DNA from: Marinimicrobium sp. C6131
Lineage (GTDB): Bacteria > Pseudomonadota > Gammaproteobacteria > Pseudomonadales > Cellvibrionaceae
DNA: 64,000 bases
NCBI RefSeq assembly: GCF_026153455.1
Contig: NZ_CP110629.1
Location: forward strand, 2,604,001-2,668,000
Direction: 5' to 3'
Program-made: the position numbers and the translations under genes
Shown here: positions 60,256-64,000 of the stretch, piece after piece
Numbering within the stretch: the stretch's first letter is position 1
Layout of the letters: the number at the start of each line of letters is the position of its first letter
Notes under the pieces: generated by a model
Database searches by the model: none
What the model saw: the letters and a program-made list of their open reading frames with translations, nothing else
Told to the model about the DNA's origin: nothing

Positions 60256-61641
60256 CTACTTATTGCGCTCGGAGTTCTCGGCAACAATGCCGGTAGTCTG
60301 CTCATCCAGAATGTGGATGATGCGCTTGGCGCGACCGTTAACGATGGTGTGCAGCAATACTGTCGGGATTGCCACTACCAGACCCAGAACGGTTGTGATC
60401 AGAGCGGAGGAGATACCGCCTGCCATGTTCTTCGGATCGCCCGCACCAAAGATGGTGATTGCCTGGAAGGTCAGGATCATACCCACTACGGTACCCAACA
60501 GACCCATCAGCGGTGCAACGGCAGCAATGATCTTCAACAGAGCCAGGCCGCTTTCGATCTTCGGACGCTCTTTCAGAACGGCTTCTTCAAGCTTCAGTTC
60601 CAGAGTCTCGGGATCAACGCCTTTGTTGTCCTCTGCCACTTGCAGTACACGACCCAGCGGGTTGTTGGCACTCGGCGTGCTGGACTTCAACTGAGAGGTC
60701 ACTTTGGCACTGACCGCACTCAGTACGATGATCCGCCAGATACCCAGCAGGAAGCCGAACACACCCACAGCGGTGATGACGTAGCCTACGCCGCCGCCCT
60801 GGTGCCAGCGCTCACCCCAGGTGGGGCTGTCGATCAGCGCGGTCAGCAGTGAACCGCCGGTCGGGCCAGTCGGGTCGATGCCCACGCGAACGAGGCCAGA
60901 GTCGGCCGCTTGCAGGTTGGCTGCCGCGTCCTGAATGTTGCCAGCAGGCTGACGAGCCAGCTGTTCCATCTTGGCGCCGTCGGGGATAAAGGCCAGATAC
61001 TTGCCTTCGGACACCAGGTTGTAGGCACCGATACGGACCACTTCCTGATCGACCTTGTCGCCATTGGGCTTGATCACTTCGCCATTGAACTTGACGATGC
61101 GACCACTCTCGACCATCTGACGCTGCACCTCGTACCACAGACGCTCGATTTCCTCGATGCTGGGCAGACGAGTGTTGCTGTTCATTTTGTCGATCAGGCC
61201 GTCAAGAAACTCGCCCCGGTTCGGGTACTGAGCGCTGATGATTGAGGTATTGATCGTGGAACGCAGGTCGCCCGCGGTTGAGGTCAGGTGACCGAACAGT
61301 TCGCGCAGAGAACCCAGACGCTCGTTCAACTGGTTGCGTTTGGCATCCACTTCGAGCTCTTGCTCGTCGTAGCGGGCTTCCAGTGTTTCGGAACGGTTTT
61401 CTTCCTGGGCACGGGTTTCACGAGCTTCATTCAGCAGTTGTTGCTGCTGACCGCGCTCCTGACGGAAACGCGCTTCGCGTTCGCGGTGTTCCTGGGACTC
61501 ATTGACGCGCGATTCACGCACCATCTCCAGCAGCTCGTCGAGCGAACCCGCTTTATCATCATCTTGGGCCAGAGCGACATTGGCACTCAGCAGGCCCGCT
61601 GTCAGGGCAACCAGAGAGCCCTTCAAAAACGTCATCTTCAT
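60256..61641 (-). CDS. TtpC-like MotA/TolQ/ExbB family protein
   Basis: A 461-residue protein with a signal peptide (SLVALTAGLLSANVALA), a long periplasmic coiled coil (about 30-160, rich in Glu/Arg/Gln), and a C-terminal ExbB-like domain (about 260-455) with LMGLLGTVVGMILTFQ and SSALITTVLGLVVAIPTVL. This matches TtpC of Vibrio TonB2 systems, required for TonB2-dependent iron uptake. The ATG overlaps the stop of the preceding gene by four bases (ATGA), so the two are translationally coupled. Confidence 0.9.
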   Translation of the reverse strand: MKMTFLKGSLVALTAGLLSANVALAQDDDKAGSLDELLEMVRESRVNESQEHREREARFRQERGQQQQLLNEARETRAQEENRSETLEARYDEQELEVDAKRNQLNERLGSLRELFGHLTSTAGDLRSTINTSIISAQYPNRGEFLDGLIDKMNSNTRLPSIEEIERLWYEVQRQMVESGRIVKFNGEVIKPNGDKVDQEVVRIGAYNLVSEGKYLAFIPDGAKMEQLARQPAGNIQDAAANLQAADSGLVRVGIDPTGPTGGSLLTALIDSPTWGERWHQGGGVGYVITAVGVFGFLLGIWRIIVLSAVSAKVTSQLKSSTPSANNPLGRVLQVAEDNKGVDPETLELKLEEAVLKERPKIESGLALLKIIAAVAPLMGLLGTVVGMILTFQAITIFGAGDPKNMAGGISSALITTVLGLVVAIPTVLLHTIVNGRAKRIIHILDEQTTGIVAENSERNK

Positions 61642-62420
61642 TGTGCTGCCTCCGGAGCCTGAACGGGTAACATCATGATGTCCTGGCTTGCCTGGTCACG
61701 GGCAATGCGCAGACCCTTGAGAATGTGATTCCGATAGGAATCATCGAGCGGAACCCAGGCTTCCTGTTCTTTGTCCCAGGCGCCCTGCTGCTCGGTATCT
61801 GTGGTCTGATACATGAGGGAAATACGGCCAACGCGCAGAATGTTCACTTCGCGTTCCTGGCCATCCACTTCCAGCGAGTCGCGATAGGTGTCGAGGAAAC
61901 GACCGTACTCGGACTCGATGCGGTAGGCTTCCAGAACCTGACGGAATTTCTCAGCTACCGAGATATCGGCACGGTCCTGATTGTCTCGCAGCATCTGGAT
62001 TCGGGCACGGCGCTCTTCCAGATGGAAGGGCATGTCCAGCTCAACGAACTGCTCCAGTGCATCCAGCATGTTCATAACCAGCGGCTGAATCTGACGCTCG
62101 ATTACGGTCACCTGCTCGATGGACTGATCGAGGTCACGCAGCACGCGCTGCTGCGCTTCGATCTGGCGCTCCAACTGGAGATTGTAGGTACGCAGACCTT
62201 CAATTTCCTTGTTTACCACCTTGAACTGCTGCAGCAGATCGTCGGTTTCCTGGGCCAGGCGGTCGATCCGCTGTTGAGATTCCTGGGCCATCGCGGTTTT
62301 GGCCTCACCGACCTGGAGAATCTGCTCCAGGGTTTCATCTGCCACGGCAACGCTACCCATTAGCGCGCCGGCAGAAAGCGCGGTGGTCAGAGCCACGGCT
62401 TTCAATCGCTGCTTTTTCAT
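61638..62420 (-). CDS. DUF3450 family periplasmic coiled-coil protein
   Basis: A 260-residue exported protein: signal peptide (LTTALSAGALMGSVAVA), a coiled coil (EESQQRIDRLAQETDDLLQQ-like stretch, about 35-100), then DMPFHLEERRARIQMLRDN and VEAYRIESEYGRFLDTY-type segments of DUF3450. It is the first gene of the TonB2-type operon, its usual place; the function is unknown but may be a periplasmic partner of the TtpC-like protein. ATG 62420 has GGGGGA just upstream. Confidence 0.9.
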   Translation of the reverse strand: MKKQRLKAVALTTALSAGALMGSVAVADETLEQILQVGEAKTAMAQESQQRIDRLAQETDDLLQQFKVVNKEIEGLRTYNLQLERQIEAQQRVLRDLDQSIEQVTVIERQIQPLVMNMLDALEQFVELDMPFHLEERRARIQMLRDNQDRADISVAEKFRQVLEAYRIESEYGRFLDTYRDSLEVDGQEREVNILRVGRISLMYQTTDTEQQGAWDKEQEAWVPLDDSYRNHILKGLRIARDQASQDIMMLPVQAPEAAQ

Positions 62421-62545
62421 ATTTCCCCCAACTCGGGTGCTTGCATCAGATGAGTTTGCGACAGGCAGCTGCCACACAACACGTTATCCACACAGTGCCT
62501 TCAAAAGGCTGGCAAAAACCTCTACGAGGCAGCCAAGAACGCAGC

Positions 62546-62575
62546 ATTGTAATAAGAGGCTTACTTCACATTCAA
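62546..62575 (-). promoter_or_regulatory. Candidate promoter of the TonB2-type operon
   Basis: On the minus strand TTGAAT (62570-62575), an 18-base spacer and TACAAT (62546-62551) lie about 125 bases before the DUF3450 start codon, leaving a long 5' leader. Confidence 0.55.
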
Positions 62576-62582
62576 TGCTTTA

Positions 62583-62597
62583 GGGAAACCGTTTCCC
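62583..62597. promoter_or_regulatory. 15-bp palindrome next to the TonB2-type promoter
   Basis: GGGAAACCGTTTCCC is a perfect inverted repeat (arms GGGAAAC / GTTTCCC, one central base) ending 7 bases upstream of the -35 box. It looks like a regulator-binding site; it is not a Fur box. Confidence 0.5.
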
Positions 62598-62697
62598 AAG
62601 TGAGTAGATTGGTATCACCTCGGTAACAAATTGTCCCTCAGACTGTCTGTTTTCAGTAACACCTGCTCAAAGTTTAACCAACGCCGTCATGCTGTCA

Positions 62698-63198
62698 TCA
62701 AACGGTAATACGATCATACCGTTGAAAGACGTGCCCCACCGAGGCGTTATCCGCCCCGGGCTGCTCGTCAGCGAGGTGCCACTCTTCGCCACTGAGTGTC
62801 GGAAAGTGGGCATCCCCTTCCACCTCCAGGTCGACCCGGGTCAAATAGACCCGATCAGCCAGAGGTAAACTTTGGCGGTAAATCTGCTCTCCGCCCATAA
62901 CCATGATTTCCGGAGCATCCGGCTGCTCCCGGCGGGCCAACTCAATCGCGGCCTCGATACTCGTCACCCAGCGCAGAGCCGGGTCCGACTGCTCTCGCGA
63001 CTGCCGGCTCACCACGATGTTAAGCCGTCCCGGCAGGGCGCGACCGATGGACTCATGGGTCTTGCGCCCCATGATGACCGGCTTGCCCAAAGTGATCGCT
63101 TTGAAATACTTCAGGTCGTCTGGCAGATGCCAGGGCAACTCATTATTCCGGCCAATCACGCCATTGCGCGCGGCCGCCACTATTAAGGCCACAGTCAT
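62698..63198 (-). CDS. folA: Dihydrofolate reductase
   Basis: A 166-residue NADPH-dependent enzyme. Substrate and cofactor motifs are visible: ARNGVIGRNNELPWHLPDDLKYF (the Asp of PDDLKYF binds the pterin), IMGRKTHESIGRALPGR and VMGGEQIYRQSLPLADR. It lies 31 bases downstream of thyA, so dTMP synthesis and folate recycling are co-expressed. A CRP-type palindrome lies in the short gap. Confidence 0.96.
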   Translation of the reverse strand: MTVALIVAAARNGVIGRNNELPWHLPDDLKYFKAITLGKPVIMGRKTHESIGRALPGRLNIVVSRQSREQSDPALRWVTSIEAAIELARREQPDAPEIMVMGGEQIYRQSLPLADRVYLTRVDLEVEGDAHFPTLSGEEWHLADEQPGADNASVGHVFQRYDRITV

Positions 63199-63218
63199 AC
63201 GTCAAGGTTCCCCTTTTC

Positions 63219-63234
63219 TGTGACGGACATCACA
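63219..63234. promoter_or_regulatory. CRP/Vfr-type palindrome at the thyA-folA junction
   Basis: TGTGACGGACATCACA is a third perfect TGTGA-N6-TCACA palindrome. It overlaps the thyA stop codon (63230-63232) and ends about 20 bases before the folA start, so its position is unusual for activation. Confidence 0.45.
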
Positions 63235-64000
63235 CCGCAATCGGCGCCTTGATCCTCGGGTGGGGGTCGTACCCCTCAAACCGGAAATCATCCAGTTCGT
63301 AGTCAAACACCGAGTCCGGGCGGCGCCCGATGACCAATGTCGGCAGAGGCCGGGGTTCGCGGCGCAATTGCTCGTAGACAATATCGTCGGTCAGGTGATT
63401 GTGATAGAGATGGCAGTCTCCAAAGGTATGGACAAAGTCCCCCACCGCCAGATCACACTGTTGGGCGATCATGTGGGTCAGCAGGGCGTAGCTGGCGATA
63501 TTGAAGGGTACCCCCAGAAACAGGTCGGCACTGCGCTGGTACAGCTGGCACGAAAGTCGGCCGTCCGCCACGTAGAACTGAAACAGGGTGTGGCAGGCCG
63601 CCAGAGCCATACGCCCCTGCTCGGCATTCTGCTGGGGACTGAGGGACTCATCCGGCAGGTCGGCCGGATTCCAGGCGCTGACGATCAGACGTCGGGAGTT
63701 GGGATTGGTGCGGATCTGCTCGATGACCTCACTGATCTGATCGATGGTACGGCCATCCGGACAGGCCCAACTGCGCCACTGCTTTCCATACACCGGCCCC
63801 AGGTCGCCCTTCGTGGTGGCCCATTCATTCCAGATTTTACAGCCACGCTCCTGCAGCCAGGTAACGTCAGTGCGACCCTGCAGAAACCAGAGGAGCTCGA
63901 CGATGACACTTTTCAGGTGCACGGTCTTGGTGGTGACCAACGGGAACCCCTCAGACAGATCGAACCGAAGCTGCCGCCCGAACACCGACCGGGTGCCCGT
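63230..64000 (-). CDS. thyA: Thymidylate synthase (N-terminus beyond window edge)
   Basis: The frame is open to the right edge; 256 residues are visible, starting TGTRSVFGRQLRFDL, so about 20 N-terminal residues are missing. Thymidylate synthase makes dTMP from dUMP and methylene-tetrahydrofolate. Active-site Cys lies in RMALAACHTLFQFYV (E. coli has APCH here), followed by RSADLFLGVPFNIASYALL and the dUMP-binding HLYHNH. The position Ala-Ala before the Cys is a small departure from the common PPCH/APCH. folA follows. Confidence 0.96.
   Translation of the reverse strand, partial: TGTRSVFGRQLRFDLSEGFPLVTTKTVHLKSVIVELLWFLQGRTDVTWLQERGCKIWNEWATTKGDLGPVYGKQWRSWACPDGRTIDQISEVIEQIRTNPNSRRLIVSAWNPADLPDESLSPQQNAEQGRMALAACHTLFQFYVADGRLSCQLYQRSADLFLGVPFNIASYALLTHMIAQQCDLAVGDFVHTFGDCHLYHNHLTDDIVYEQLRREPRPLPTLVIGRRPDSVFDYELDDFRFEGYDPHPRIKAPIAV

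Noticed and set aside
1..64000. CRISPR array, tRNA, rRNA or insertion sequence
   Set aside because: I saw no regularly spaced direct repeats, no tRNA-like cloverleaf with CCA context, no ribosomal RNA motifs and no transposase or integrase frame. A tRNAscan or IS search was not possible.

Overview
This is a 64 kb stretch of a GC-rich (about 60% by eye) gammaproteobacterial chromosome. The gene content is almost entirely housekeeping. Several blocks follow the order I know from Pseudomonas aeruginosa: ponA / pilMNOPQ-aroK-aroB-damX-like-gltBD-hemE; priA-SPOR-hslV-hslU-DUF971; DUF47-pit-argE-argA; glnE-ilvE. The TonB2-type operon and the repeat families suggest a marine relative such as Cellvibrionaceae (Marinimicrobium/Saccharophagus-like). 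That placement is inference; no 16S or marker search was possible.

Layout. 0-16.8 kb: Bax-like glucosaminidase; minus-strand run LEA lipoprotein-parC-PilZ-polysaccharide deacetylase; a 114-aa unknown protein behind a class II CRP-type promoter; a FAD oxidoreductase; DUF2750, YgjP-like protease and GNAT/C39 fusion genes; Na/Pi cotransporter; psd; a degenerate HD-GYP protein; hemE; gltD. 16.8-32 kb: gltB, an Ig-like lipoprotein inserted in otherwise conserved gene order, a DamX-like AAA/SPOR protein, aroB, aroK and the pilQPONM type IV pilus operon. 32-42 kb: ponA, a thermonuclease-like gene, rpmE, priA, a SPOR protein, hslVU behind a sigma-32-type promoter, DUF971 and a DUF4136 lipoprotein. 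42-57 kb: msbA, ilvE, glnE, a GspE/PilB-type ATPase, Pho-box-preceded DUF47-pit, argE-argA and ilvD. 57-64 kb: a TonB2-like operon (DUF3450, TtpC-like, ExbB, ExbD, TonB, TPR), then folA and partial thyA.

The most striking non-coding feature is a family of six interspersed elements of 89-153 bp (5.4, 14.0, 41.0, 42.2, 48.3 and 55.0 kb). Each is bounded by long inverted arms that differ in sequence between copies but stay complementary within a copy, and the internal hairpins also covary. Two copies carry an extra two-hairpin module, and one copy sits inside the 5' end of a lipoprotein reading frame. Simpler REP-like palindromes lie at 1.1, 15.2 and 48.2 kb. Regulatory sites readable by eye include three perfect TGTGA-N6-TCACA CRP-type palindromes, a Pho box before DUF47-pit, a sigma-32 promoter before hslVU, and a terminator close behind a good promoter in the gltB leader.

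Functionally the window joins nitrogen assimilation (gltBD, glnE), amino-acid synthesis (argE, argA, ilvD, ilvE, aroBK), envelope work (ponA, msbA, psd, pili, TonB), phosphate uptake (two transporters) and DNA metabolism (parC, priA, folA, thyA). I found no tRNA, rRNA, CRISPR array, insertion sequence or prophage.
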